55,043 bases of DNA, taken from contig JAFYVE010000025.1 of assembly GCA_017549285.1 (NCBI GenBank), forward strand, positions 1 to 55,043, read 5' to 3'. Under the pieces are notes generated by a model. It was not told the origin of the DNA, did not search any database, and was given only the letters and a program-made list of their open reading frames with translations. Positions 9,603-18,021 of the stretch are shown piece by piece; within the stretch, counting starts at the first letter, position 1; each line of letters opens with the position of its first letter. Position numbers and translations under genes: made by a program. The stretch comes from Clostridia bacterium. GTDB lineage: Bacteria > Bacillota > Clostridia > Oscillospirales > Acutalibacteraceae.

Positions 9603-9686
9603 AACAAACTTCGCCACTCGGCGTACCTTTGTACGCCTTCGGGTAACCCCAAACAACGAAGATGCGTTGTTTGGGCTCAGTTTGTT
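9603..9686. other. Structured intergenic element, three-stem fold
   Basis: The 305-bp gap between the fucosidase and sigF holds no gene. In it, an outer inverted repeat (9603-9610 with 9679-9686) encloses two hairpins, 9620-9626/9631-9637 and 9647-9658/9665-9675, giving a three-way junction. The hairpin GGCGTAC-CTTT-GTACGCC is perfect. The rest of the gap contains an AT-rich stretch, a weak inverted repeat at about 9514-9547 and the terminator at 9714. The element could be a small RNA or a REP-like mobile repeat; no promoter is obvious. Confidence 0.45.
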
Positions 9687-9713
9687 CATTCTGCGCATTT
9701 TTCCCTATCCCCT

Positions 9714-9759
9714 AAAAAGGGGCTGTAAAAAAACAAAAGTTTTTTTACAGCCCCTTTTT
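9714..9759. terminator. Bidirectional intrinsic terminator
   Basis: A perfect long stem (9714-9734 with 9739-9759) built on AGGGGCTGT has A-runs on one arm and T-runs on the other. It can terminate both the plus-strand fucosidase group and the minus-strand sigF transcript, whose stop lies 8 bp away. Confidence 0.9.
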
Positions 9760-9766
9760 TGTTTTA

Positions 9767-10438
9767 TCAACCGCTCAACTTTCTTCTGAGCTCCTGCAAT
9801 ATTGCTTTTTCCCTTCTTGAAACCTGCACCTGAGTCATACCGAGCTGTTTTGCGGCAACGGTCTGTGTCATCCCGGAAAAATAACGGAATTCAATGATTT
9901 TTCTGTCCCTTTCGGGCAGTTTTTCAACGGCTGCTTTGAGTGCGATGCTGTCACCCATTTCTTCGGTTGTATCACCGAGTGTTATATCAGCCTGCGGACA
10001 ATCCCCGTTTTCATCATCAACTGTCAGAGATAGCACAGGCAACGATGCACACAGAAGCTGTGATGCTTCGGCTATTGCAAAACCGGATTTTTCGGCAAGT
10101 TCGCTGATTGAAGGCTCTCTGTCAAGCTGATTTATCAGTTCATCACGCACCTTCATAAGCTCCCGTGCCTTCTCCTTGTCACTTCTGCTGACCTTTACTG
10201 CCCCGCCGTCACGGAAAATTCTTTTTATTTCCCCGAGTATCGCAGGGACCGCATAAGTTGAAAACATAAAACCTCTTGTTTCATCAAAGCCTTCAGCCGC
10301 TTTCAGAAGACCTATACAGCCCGACTGCACAAGATCTTCATAATCAATACCACGCCCTCTGAATCTGTTTGCACACGCGTGAACAAGCCCCATGTTTTCT
10401 GAAACAAGACGGTTTCTTTCCCCTATATCACGATTCAT
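9767..10438 (-). CDS. sigF: Sporulation sigma factor SigF
   Basis: SigF directs forespore-specific transcription after septation and is held inactive by SpoIIAB. The 223-residue protein has region 2 (NMGLVHACANRFRGRGIDYEDLVQSG and the FSTYAVPAI segment), region 3 with PSISELAEKSG, and region 4 with a C-terminal helix-turn-helix (GMTQTVAAKQLGMTQVQVSR). It is the third gene of a spoIIAA-spoIIAB-sigF operon and overlaps spoIIAB by 11 bp. Identity rests on the operon context as well as the sequence; by sequence alone SigG is similar. Confidence 0.95.
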   Translation of the reverse strand: MNRDIGERNRLVSENMGLVHACANRFRGRGIDYEDLVQSGCIGLLKAAEGFDETRGFMFSTYAVPAILGEIKRIFRDGGAVKVSRSDKEKARELMKVRDELINQLDREPSISELAEKSGFAIAEASQLLCASLPVLSLTVDDENGDCPQADITLGDTTEEMGDSIALKAAVEKLPERDRKIIEFRYFSGMTQTVAAKQLGMTQVQVSRREKAILQELRRKLSG

Positions 10439-10871
10439 TTATATTCCTGCCCCGAATCCGTTTATAAATTGTAACCGTTGTTCCCTTACCTTCTTCCGAC
10501 CTGATTTTAAGCTTATCGGAAAAACATTCCATAACAGAAAATCCCAATCCGCTTCTGTCATCACCGCCTGTTGTAAAAAGCGGTTCACGGGCTTTATTTA
10601 TATCGGGAATTCCCACACCCGTGTCCCTTATTCTGACTGTGAGCATATTTTCATCTGTAAGAGAAGCAGTTATGTAAATTTTACCCGCACGTGTCGGGTA
10701 AGCATGGACAATTGCATTTGTAACGGCTTCACTCACAGCCGTTTTTATATCGGATATCTCTTCAACCGTCGGGTCAAGCTGTGAAGCAAACGATGCCACG
10801 GCAACTCTGCAGAATCCTTCATTGACAGACTTTGCCTCTGTTGTAAGCTTCATTTCGTTTATCTTTTTCAT
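10428..10871 (-). CDS. spoIIAB: Anti-sigma F factor / kinase SpoIIAB
   Basis: SpoIIAB binds SigF and phosphorylates SpoIIAA. The 147-residue GHKL-type kinase has the N box (SEAVTNAIVHAYP, about 47-59), the G1 motif RDTGVGIP and the ATP-lid glycines DRSGLGFSVM. It lies 6 bp downstream of spoIIAA and overlaps sigF, the classical order. Stoichiometric co-expression by coupling is expected. Confidence 0.96.
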   Translation of the reverse strand: MKKINEMKLTTEAKSVNEGFCRVAVASFASQLDPTVEEISDIKTAVSEAVTNAIVHAYPTRAGKIYITASLTDENMLTVRIRDTGVGIPDINKAREPLFTTGGDDRSGLGFSVMECFSDKLKIRSEEGKGTTVTIYKRIRGRNINES

Positions 10872-10877
10872 AATATT

Positions 10878-11189
10878 TCAATCCTTTTCAAATGTTATAA
10901 TTTTTTCAAGTCCCGACATTTTCATTATTTTCTCCGCATTTGATGAAATGTGCGAAACCACAACACTGCAACCGTAAATAACGGCATTCTTATATCTTCC
11001 CATAACGAGCCCCACTCCCGATGAATCCATAAAATGAACATCACGGAAGTCAAGTTTCAACACGGAAGGCATCATTTTCTGCATTTCGCCATCTATGGCC
11101 TCCCTGATTTTTTTTGATGTGTGATGGTCAATATCACCGCTTAAATAAACCGTAAGAACATCCTTTTCGGCTTTGAACAAAACCTGCAT
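10878..11189 (-). CDS. spoIIAA: Anti-anti-sigma factor SpoIIAA
   Basis: This STAS-domain protein releases SigF from SpoIIAB when unphosphorylated. The phosphorylatable serine lies in MDSSGVGLVMGRY. I place the start at the ATG at 11189 (MQVLFKAE), giving 103 residues. It sits 11 bp after a GGAGG site, and an upstream in-frame start at 11228 would run through the ribosome site and a terminator hairpin. It heads the spoIIA operon. I could not identify a SigH-type promoter with confidence. Confidence 0.93.
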   Translation of the reverse strand: MQVLFKAEKDVLTVYLSGDIDHHTSKKIREAIDGEMQKMMPSVLKLDFRDVHFMDSSGVGLVMGRYKNAVIYGCSVVVSHISSNAEKIMKMSGLEKIITFEKD

Positions 11190-11215
11190 ATTTACATTTT
11201 CCTCCGATAAAGTAA

Positions 11216-11252
11216 TAAAAAAAAGCAACCTGTATATATAATACAGATTGCT
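11216..11252 (-). terminator. Intrinsic terminator upstream of spoIIAA
   Basis: On the minus strand the hairpin AGCAAYCTGTAT/ATACAGGTTGCT (11224-11252) is followed by a run of T residues. It separates the beta-propeller gene from the spoIIA operon, so the two are probably transcribed separately. Confidence 0.75.
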
Positions 11253-11284
11253 CTATGAAAAATTTGTCTTATTGTGTAACCGGA

Positions 11285-12709
11285 TCAGATTCTTGTAAGT
11301 GAATCTGAAATAAAACGGAATGAGAGTTCTTTTTCTGTTCCGTAAAGCTCAAACGAACCTGTTCTTGAACTGTAATTTTTGCTGTAATAAACAAAGCCCG
11401 AACCACATCGGCAGGTGTAAACATTCTCGTCTATCATATCACTGCGTTTTCCGTTTTTGACGGAATACATCGTACGGTCACTCATTATGAAATACAGACG
11501 ATCCGAATCTGACATATACATTTTTTCAAGCCCGTCTGCAAGTAATGTTGCCTGACCTTTTCTGTATGAATAAAGCTTGTTTCCGTTTGTGACATAATAG
11601 ATATCTTTTCCGTCAGACGATGCTGCCATTGAAGATGCACCGTTCACAAGAAGAACATCTTCGTTATTTCTGAATTTACGCAGTTCACCTTTTGTGTTGA
11701 TATAAACAACACCATTATCAATAAGAGAATAACTGCTGACACCTGAAGAAATATCCGTTCTTGTCATATCCTTATTGATATAACAGAGAGAATAATTGTT
11801 TGTGTTGTCTGCCGAAACATAAACTTTGCGTGAGAAGTCTTTTTCCTTATAGACATAGACATTTCCCTGAGAATTACAGATTGATGAATCTGCCGTAACG
11901 GAAACGGGAACGGTTTTGCCGGGAGCTATACGGATACGACTCTTTCCCTGAACAGATATATAAGAATACTGCCCGTCGTTGAACAGAACTGTTTTAACAT
12001 CCTTTGAAAAACAGAATAATCCCGTATCACAATCTGTGCAGAGTTTACTTTTCACATTCCCGTTCATATCAATAACATACAATGAGTTATCATTTGATAA
12101 AACATAAATCATTGATGCGTCATCAGAAACGGCAAGAGGTATGTAATTATCAGCAATATGAATTGACTTTTTATTATGATAAATGTAAAGCTCAGTTATA
12201 TTTCTCCGGGTTTTCCTGTAAAGCAGTTTGCTTCCGTCAGGTGAAACTGCAACTGTAAATACATTTTCATCAACTTTTACGGATTTATTCTTATTTGTAT
12301 CATAATAATAGAGATAACCGTCATTTGTTACATATGCAATACTTCTGCCCGAATTTGCAAAAACATAGTCACTTGTGCAGTCATCCGATATTTTTTCAAC
12401 TGAATTGCCCGAAACAAAAAACAGCGAATATGATGAACCTTCGGACATAAGAACAGCACCTGAAACTTTATCTTCGCAGTATCTTACTCTCGCAACATTC
12501 TTTCCCGGAACGGTTTTTCTCATCATAGAATCACCAGAAAGAATTGCGGCACCATTTTCGGCAGGAGAATAATAAAAAGTAAGTTCTTCATCGTTATCTG
12601 TATTAAAAAATGCAACAAAAAACAGAACAACAGCCAGAATTATTGCTGTTGCATATAAATAGACCTGTTTTTTGAGAATGAAAACTTTTTTACCGGTATT
12701 TTTTTTCAT
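11285..12709 (-). CDS. Membrane-anchored beta-propeller-like protein
   Basis: I do not recognise a named family. The 474-residue protein has one N-terminal membrane helix (about 13-34) preceded by basic residues, and no lipobox. The rest should be extracytoplasmic. Repeating units of about 40 residues with motifs such as VSPDGSKLLYR, VSDDASMIYVLS and ASSDGKDIYYVT resemble WD40/TolB-like propeller blades or DUF5050-type repeats. An AGGTGG site precedes the ATG. It lies just upstream of the spoIIA operon but behind a terminator, so a sporulation role is only a guess from position. Confidence 0.7.
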   Translation of the reverse strand: MKKNTGKKVFILKKQVYLYATAIILAVVLFFVAFFNTDNDEELTFYYSPAENGAAILSGDSMMRKTVPGKNVARVRYCEDKVSGAVLMSEGSSYSLFFVSGNSVEKISDDCTSDYVFANSGRSIAYVTNDGYLYYYDTNKNKSVKVDENVFTVAVSPDGSKLLYRKTRRNITELYIYHNKKSIHIADNYIPLAVSDDASMIYVLSNDNSLYVIDMNGNVKSKLCTDCDTGLFCFSKDVKTVLFNDGQYSYISVQGKSRIRIAPGKTVPVSVTADSSICNSQGNVYVYKEKDFSRKVYVSADNTNNYSLCYINKDMTRTDISSGVSSYSLIDNGVVYINTKGELRKFRNNEDVLLVNGASSMAASSDGKDIYYVTNGNKLYSYRKGQATLLADGLEKMYMSDSDRLYFIMSDRTMYSVKNGKRSDMIDENVYTCRCGSGFVYYSKNYSSRTGSFELYGTEKELSFRFISDSLTRI

Positions 12710-12725
12710 AAAACCACCTGTTAAT

Positions 12726-12755
12726 AGATTACCATTAAAATTTGATTGTTGTCAA
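12726..12755 (-). promoter_or_regulatory. Possible promoter for the 11285-12709 gene
   Basis: On the minus strand a consensus TTGACA (12750-12755) is followed after 18 bp by TAATCT (12726-12731), a weak -10. It lies directly upstream of the beta-propeller gene. Confidence 0.4.
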
Positions 12756-12814
12756 TAGAGATTATCTCTTTTTTTCAACTTCTGTTATTTTTTAATAAAT
12801 ATTTATTTATCTTA

Positions 12815-12843
12815 TTTACAAATGAAAAAAGATATAGTATAAT
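12815..12843 (+). promoter_or_regulatory. Sigma-A promoter for the secreted beta-helix protein
   Basis: TTTACA (12815-12820) and TATAAT (12838-12843) are spaced by 17 bp. They lie about 40 bp upstream of the gene starting at 12882, which has an AGGAGG ribosome site. Confidence 0.75.
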
Positions 12844-12881
12844 AACAATGTATAAAATTTTCCCATAGGAGGATAATTCAA

Positions 12882-14366
12882 ATGAAGAAATTCAAAAAAG
12901 CTCTTGCATTGTTGCTTTCAATGCTCATTCTTCTCACAGTTTCTCCCATTTCAGCTTTTGCTGAAGAAACAACTCCCGAAGCAGAATGGTTTACATCCTA
13001 CAATGTAAAAAAAGGTGAAGGTACTCTTGCTGAAGCTGTTCAGCTTGTAGGCAACGGCGGAAGAATTGACCTTCTCAAAGATATTCCCGAACTCGGTGCA
13101 ACAGCTGTTCTTAACAAGAATGTTACAATCAACGGTAACGGTTACACCATAACAAGAGGTGCAACATTCGGCGGTGCTATGTTTATCGTCGGCAACGGTG
13201 CAAAGATTAACGTTACAAAAATTATTCTTGACGGTAATGCAGATAACGTTCCCGGTTATGCAAACTCAGTTTTTGTTGTTACAGACGGTTACCTCACACT
13301 TGAAGATGGTGCTGTTATAAGAAAAAATAACGCAGGCAGCAACAACGGCGGTGCAATCCGTGCAGGTTCATCAATTGCAGGTATTGCCAATCCCTGTGTT
13401 GTCACAATGAATGCAGGTTCTGAACTTGCTGATTGTTCAGCAGATAACGGCGGTGCTGTTTATCTCGGTTCCGGTGCAGAATTCATTCTTAATGACGGTG
13501 CAATCAAAAACTGTAACGCAGGTTATCACGGCGGTGCTGTTATTGTTGATGACACAACAGCTTCATTCGTAATGAACGGCGGTTCAATCACAGGTTGTTC
13601 ATGCAGCACAAAGGCTTCAGGCTATGTGGGCAGTGCTGTTTATGCAAACAAGGGCACAACTGCTATTAAAGCCGGTTCAATCACAGACAATGCAAACGGT
13701 TCAGATTTCGGTGCTGTTTATGTTTCAGTTTCTGCTGATGTTTCAATCGGCGGCACAGCTTACATCTACGATAATGACGGCACTGCAAATCAGTCAAACA
13801 TTTTTGTTGATGACAATGCAGTTATCGCAGTTAACCCTGCATTTGCAGAAGGCGCAAAAATCGGTGTATCAAGATCACAGCTTATGCAGGAAGGCGATAC
13901 AGTTGATATGAGCTTCATTTCTTCTGCAGAAGATGTTATGGGCTATCTTTTCAATGACTATGACGGTTCAACATTCTATACAGCAGACGGTGCTGTTACT
14001 CTTATCCAGTGCATCAAGGTTACATTCAACCCCGGTAACGGCAGCTGCCCCGTAGGTGAAAAAATCTATGGTGTGAATATGGCTTTCGGTGAACTTCCCG
14101 AATGTGATTACAGAGACGGTTTTGAGTTCCTCGGCTGGTATACAGAAGACGATGTACTTGTTACAAAAACTACAGTTGTTTCAGGAAACGAAGATATCAC
14201 TCTCTATGCAAAATGGGAAAACCTCAACAAGCTTGATGACAGTCCGCTCTCATTCATCGGCCGATTCTTTGAAAGAATCGGTGAGCTTATGAGATCTGTC
14301 TTTGAATTCCTCGAAAACCTCTTCGCAGGTACAGGTAACGACGAGCTCGAAAAAATCGAAAAATAA
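12882..14366 (+). CDS. Secreted beta-helix protein with Listeria-Bacteroides repeat
   Basis: The protein has 494 residues. A signal peptide (about 1-28, ending SAFAEE) is followed by a glycine- and asparagine-rich repetitive region (about 35-320) with NGGAI/NGGAV/HGGAV steps, typical of right-handed parallel beta-helix proteins of the pectate-lyase fold. A Listeria-Bacteroides (Flg_new/InlB B-type) repeat spans about 380-450 with FEFLGWYTEDD and ITLYAKWE. The last 45 residues look amphipathic (SFIGRFFERIGELMRSV). No LPXTG, dockerin or S-layer domain is visible. No polysaccharide-lyase active site can be assigned, so adhesion or structural roles are as likely as catalysis. Confidence 0.8.
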   Translation: MKKFKKALALLLSMLILLTVSPISAFAEETTPEAEWFTSYNVKKGEGTLAEAVQLVGNGGRIDLLKDIPELGATAVLNKNVTINGNGYTITRGATFGGAMFIVGNGAKINVTKIILDGNADNVPGYANSVFVVTDGYLTLEDGAVIRKNNAGSNNGGAIRAGSSIAGIANPCVVTMNAGSELADCSADNGGAVYLGSGAEFILNDGAIKNCNAGYHGGAVIVDDTTASFVMNGGSITGCSCSTKASGYVGSAVYANKGTTAIKAGSITDNANGSDFGAVYVSVSADVSIGGTAYIYDNDGTANQSNIFVDDNAVIAVNPAFAEGAKIGVSRSQLMQEGDTVDMSFISSAEDVMGYLFNDYDGSTFYTADGAVTLIQCIKVTFNPGNGSCPVGEKIYGVNMAFGELPECDYRDGFEFLGWYTEDDVLVTKTTVVSGNEDITLYAKWENLNKLDDSPLSFIGRFFERIGELMRSVFEFLENLFAGTGNDELEKIEK

Positions 14367-14375
14367 TTAAAACAC

Positions 14376-14412
14376 AAAGAGCTGTAAACCAAGTTTACAG
14401 CTCTTTTTTAAG
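14376..14412 (+). terminator. Intrinsic terminator after the secreted protein
   Basis: A perfect 14-bp stem (14376-14389 with 14393-14406, core GAGCTGTAAAC) is followed by T residues, 10 bp after the stop codon. The following HAD gene starts only 8 bp beyond it, so any readthrough would reach that gene. Confidence 0.9.
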
Positions 14413-14420
14413 GACAGAAT

Positions 14421-15242
14421 ATGGAAACTTTATATATTTCAGACCTTGACGGAACTCTGCTCAATCAGAATGCCGTACTGAACGAAGACACAATTCAGGG
14501 ACTTAATGAACTGATTGAAAAAGGGATAAACTTCACCGTTGCAACGGCAAGGACAAACGCAACGGTTGTTAAAATGATGAAGGAAGTCAACATTCAGTTA
14601 CCCGTTATTCTTATGAACGGTGTCACGATTTATGACATAACAAACACAACTTATGTGCTGACTGAAAATATATCCGAAAACGGTAAAAAAGTTCTTATTG
14701 ACACGATAAAGAAACTATCTCTTTCTGGTTTTATTTATTGCATAGACAACAATCAACTCGCAACTTATTATGAAACTGCAGACTCCCCTGCTGCCAGAGA
14801 TTTTATTGAAGAAAGAGAACGGCTTTACGGAAAGAAGTTCACTAAGGTCTGTTCATTCGATGAATGTCTCAACAATAATATTGTTTATTATTCAATCGAT
14901 GATAAAGAAGAAAAGCTCAGAGAAGCTTATGAAACACTTTCCGGATGCCACGACCTTCATATTGAATTCTACCGTGATATTTACAATACAGACCATTGGT
15001 ATCTCGAAGTGTGTTCATGCACAGCATCAAAGAAAAACGCCGTAAAACGCCTGAGAACACTCCTCGGTGCTGAAAAGGTTATTTCATTCGGTGACAATTT
15101 AAACGACATACCGATGTTTGAGGCAAGCGACGAAGCATATGCAGTTGCAAATGCAAAAGACGAAGTAAAACTCAAAGCAAACGGTGTTATTGATTCAAAT
15201 ATTGATAACGGTGTTGTGAAATTCATAAAATCCGACATATAA
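14421..15242 (+). CDS. Cof-type HAD-superfamily phosphatase
   Basis: This 273-residue cytoplasmic hydrolase has the HAD motif I DLDGTLL (about residues 8-14), the conserved PVILMNGVTIYD segment of the Cof cap subclass (IIB), and motif IV GDNLNDIPMFE with two Asp residues near the C terminus. Members dephosphorylate sugar phosphates, flavin or cofactor phosphates with broad specificity; the substrate here is unknown. It lies downstream of a terminator, and I found no clear promoter of its own, so it may depend on readthrough. Confidence 0.88.
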   Translation: METLYISDLDGTLLNQNAVLNEDTIQGLNELIEKGINFTVATARTNATVVKMMKEVNIQLPVILMNGVTIYDITNTTYVLTENISENGKKVLIDTIKKLSLSGFIYCIDNNQLATYYETADSPAARDFIEERERLYGKKFTKVCSFDECLNNNIVYYSIDDKEEKLREAYETLSGCHDLHIEFYRDIYNTDHWYLEVCSCTASKKNAVKRLRTLLGAEKVISFGDNLNDIPMFEASDEAYAVANAKDEVKLKANGVIDSNIDNGVVKFIKSDI

Positions 15243-15243
15243 A

Positions 15244-15270
15244 AAATCCCCGATTTCTCGGGGATTTATT
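15244..15270. terminator. Bidirectional intrinsic terminator
   Basis: The stem AAATCCCCG/CGGGGATTT (15244-15252 with 15259-15267) has A- and T-runs on its two sides. It lies between the convergent HAD phosphatase and proS genes. Confidence 0.88.
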
Positions 15271-15273
15271 GTT

Positions 15274-17007
15274 TTATTCTGCCTTACATTTTGCCATAAG
15301 TTCGTTTACAAGGTTTTTTACAGTTGCAACTGTTTCTTCAACGGGAACTTTTGCGCTGTATGTCTTATCTCTTGTAACAACTTCGCATACGTTTTCTTTG
15401 AGGTTTCTGGGGCTGACAATTACTCTTACAGGAACACCGAGAAGGTCAGCATCTGAGAACATAAAGCCTGCGCTTACCTTACGGTCATCGTAAATTACTT
15501 CAAGACCTGCATCCTGAAGGTCTTCGTACATCTTGTCTGCTGCTGCGTGAGCTTCTTCGTCAGCTGACTTCATACAGCAGAGATGTACCTGCCAGGGAGC
15601 GATTGACATAGGCCATATGGGGCCGTATTCATCGTGATGAGCTTCACAAACAGATGCCGCAAGACGACCTACACCGATACCGTAGCAACCCATAATGGGT
15701 GTGTGGCTTTCGCCCTTTTCGTCAAGGTATGACATACCCATTGACTTTGTATACTTTGTACCGAGCTGGAAGATGTTACCGACTTCGATACCTCTTGAAA
15801 CTGTGATAGCCTTTTTCTTACATACGGGACAGATACCGCCTGTGATAATCTTAGCAAAATCGTGATATTCGGCATCGGGGAATTCTCTGTCCATATCAAG
15901 ACCTGTGAAATGATAATCAACTTCGTTTGCACCACATACGAGGTTGTTGCAACCCTTAACTGAAGCATCGAAAAGGATAAGGGGTTTGCATTCTGCATCC
16001 ATATTAACGGGGCCGATGAAACCTGCCTTTATTCCGCTTTCTTCTGTTATAACAGCGGGATGGATATTTTCACCAAGGAAGTTTGTGAGCTTTGTTTCAT
16101 TGACGTCAAGGTCACCTCTGATGAATACGATAACATATTCATCTGTCATATTCTTCTGATATACAACAGCCTTGAGGCTCTTCTTTGCGTCTGCCTTGAG
16201 GAAGTCACATACTTCTTCAATTGTATGCATTTCGGGAGTGTGAACTTTTGCAAGTTCTTCACTTACATCATCGTGCATAGGTTCGATAATGCTTTCAGCG
16301 GCTTCCATATTTGCTCTGTAACCACATTCGGGACAGATTGCGATTGAATCTTCACCGATTGCTGTAAGCAGCATATATTCGTGTGAAATGTTGCCACCCA
16401 TCATACCTGAGTCAGACTCAACAACGATTGTTTCGGGAATACCTGCTCTTGCAAAGATTCTCTCATAAGCGTGATAGCACTTTGCATAATACTGTTCAAG
16501 GTCTTCCTGTGATGTATGGAATGAGTATGCATCCTTCATTGTAAATTCACGTACACGGATAAGACCTGCTCTGGGTCTTGCTTCATCACGGAACTTTGTC
16601 TGAATCTGATAAATCATAAAGGGATAACGGTTGTATGAATTCGCATATTCACGTACAAGCTGAACTGCAGCTTCTTCGTGAGTCATACCGAGAACCATAG
16701 GTGAACCGTTTCTGTCCTTGAAACGGCAGAGTGAATTGTCAATTGCCTGATATCTGCCTGATTCTTCCCAGAGAGATGCGGGCATAACAACGGGGAAAGA
16801 AACTTCCTGACCGTCAATTCTGTCCATTTCTTCACGGATGATATTTTCAATTTTCTTTGTGATACGGCGAAGGGGCATATATGAAGAATAGATACCGTTT
16901 GAAACAAACTTCATATAACCGCCTCTGACCATCAGCGCATGGCTGTCTACCACGCAATCAGAGGGTTTTTCTTTAAATCTTTCACCGACAAGTTTATCAA
17001 GTTTCAT
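15274..17007 (-). CDS. proS: Prolyl-tRNA synthetase
   Basis: ProS charges tRNA-Pro with proline. The 577-residue protein is the bacterial form. The class II core has motif 2 in TKFRDEARPRAGLIRVREF and the TMKDAYSFH segment. An inserted editing (INS) domain occupies about 220-390, motif 3 is in GCYGIGVGRL, and an anticodon-binding domain ends the protein. It is the last gene of an acpP-HAD-proS group, with 21 bp after the HAD gene. No T-box leader is present immediately upstream. Confidence 0.97.
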   Translation of the reverse strand: MKLDKLVGERFKEKPSDCVVDSHALMVRGGYMKFVSNGIYSSYMPLRRITKKIENIIREEMDRIDGQEVSFPVVMPASLWEESGRYQAIDNSLCRFKDRNGSPMVLGMTHEEAAVQLVREYANSYNRYPFMIYQIQTKFRDEARPRAGLIRVREFTMKDAYSFHTSQEDLEQYYAKCYHAYERIFARAGIPETIVVESDSGMMGGNISHEYMLLTAIGEDSIAICPECGYRANMEAAESIIEPMHDDVSEELAKVHTPEMHTIEEVCDFLKADAKKSLKAVVYQKNMTDEYVIVFIRGDLDVNETKLTNFLGENIHPAVITEESGIKAGFIGPVNMDAECKPLILFDASVKGCNNLVCGANEVDYHFTGLDMDREFPDAEYHDFAKIITGGICPVCKKKAITVSRGIEVGNIFQLGTKYTKSMGMSYLDEKGESHTPIMGCYGIGVGRLAASVCEAHHDEYGPIWPMSIAPWQVHLCCMKSADEEAHAAADKMYEDLQDAGLEVIYDDRKVSAGFMFSDADLLGVPVRVIVSPRNLKENVCEVVTRDKTYSAKVPVEETVATVKNLVNELMAKCKAE

Positions 17008-17028
17008 AATTTAAACCTCTATTATAAA

Positions 17029-17655
17029 TTATATTTTTACACCTTTATTTCTGAGTTTTTCTCTGAGAACACTCACATCTTCGAAAGAGGGAGAAAAAAC
17101 TATGCCGTCCATTCCGCATTTTTTTCCACCTTCAATGTTTTCCTCAACATCGTCAATAAAAACACACTCAGCCGGGTCAAGTGAGAACGTGTTGAAAAGG
17201 ATTTCATAAATCTCCTTCTCAGGCTTTAAAACTTTATGTTCACAGGAAATTATTCTGCCGTCCATAAGCGCTATTGCTGGTTTATGGGGAGAATACTCAT
17301 AGAAATCATAGCCTGCGTTGCTTAAAAGATATGTCTTATAACCGTTTGCCTTGAGCTCTGTTATAAGGTCATACATTTCATCGAAAGGAGGCATTTCTGT
17401 AAGCCCGTATCCCTTTTCAAGATAGAGCTCTTTAAGAACTGCAAGAACGTGAGGAGGCAGTTTGTCGGCAATCGAATCAATTACCTCTGCATAGGTTCTT
17501 GTTCCTCTGTCGCAATCCCTGTAAATTCCGCTTTTATAAAACAAATCGAGTATCATATCCACATCTTTTTTATCGGGAAGATATTTTGCAAAAGTCTTCT
17601 CGGGATAAAACATAATGAGGACATTACCCATATCAAAAATTATATTCTTTATCAT
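17029..17655 (-). CDS. HAD subfamily IA hydrolase (YihX-like)
   Basis: This 208-residue protein has motif I FDMGNVLIMF (about 7-16), motif II LLSNAG, the Lys of motif III in HKVLKPEKEIYE, and motif IV VFIDDVEEN. The FDxGxVL form and the length fit the YihX/epoxide-hydrolase-like branch of HAD phosphatases, for which sugar-phosphate activity is known in Escherichia coli YihX. It overlaps the acyl carrier protein gene by four bases, implying coupled translation, although no functional link is obvious. Confidence 0.85.
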   Translation of the reverse strand: MIKNIIFDMGNVLIMFYPEKTFAKYLPDKKDVDMILDLFYKSGIYRDCDRGTRTYAEVIDSIADKLPPHVLAVLKELYLEKGYGLTEMPPFDEMYDLITELKANGYKTYLLSNAGYDFYEYSPHKPAIALMDGRIISCEHKVLKPEKEIYEILFNTFSLDPAECVFIDDVEENIEGGKKCGMDGIVFSPSFEDVSVLREKLRNKGVKI

Positions 17656-17876
17656 AACACAGATTCTAAAAATTTGACAACGTCTGCAACAGTTCTGAAA
17701 CCTTCAAGTGCTTCATCAGTTACCTCAACACAAAATTCGTCTTCTATACTCATCACGAGGTCAACCATATCAAGACTGTCCATTCCGATTTCTGCGAAAC
17801 TGACATTGGGAGTGACTTCGTCTTCACTGAGTTCGAATTCTTCACAGATCATTGTTCTTAACTTTTCAAACAACAT
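17652..17876 (-). CDS. acpP: Acyl carrier protein
   Basis: This small acidic protein carries acyl chains on 4'-phosphopantetheine. The attachment serine is in GMDSLDMVDLVM. I choose the ATG at 17876 (MLFEKLRTM, 74 residues) because an AGAGGTG site lies just upstream; an in-frame start at 17897 would add seven residues and overlap that site. No other fatty-acid gene is near, so it may be a second or specialised carrier protein rather than the main one. Confidence 0.9.
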   Translation of the reverse strand: MLFEKLRTMICEEFELSEDEVTPNVSFAEIGMDSLDMVDLVMSIEDEFCVEVTDEALEGFRTVADVVKFLESVL

Positions 17877-17966
17877 AAAACACCTCTGAAAAATCAAATA
17901 ATAATATATATTATGATATTATTTAATTTCTGACTCTTTGTCAATAGTTTTGTGTCTATTAAAACA

Positions 17967-17992
17967 AAAGCGATGCCGAGTGACACCGCTTT
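17967..17992 (-). terminator. Intrinsic terminator after ftsZ
   Basis: On the minus strand AAAGCG...CGCTTT forms a hairpin followed by TTGTTTT, 30 bp after the ftsZ stop. It marks the end of the division cluster transcript. Confidence 0.7.
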
Positions 17993-18021
17993 GTAATAAT
18001 TTTTTTAATCAGTGCTGAATA

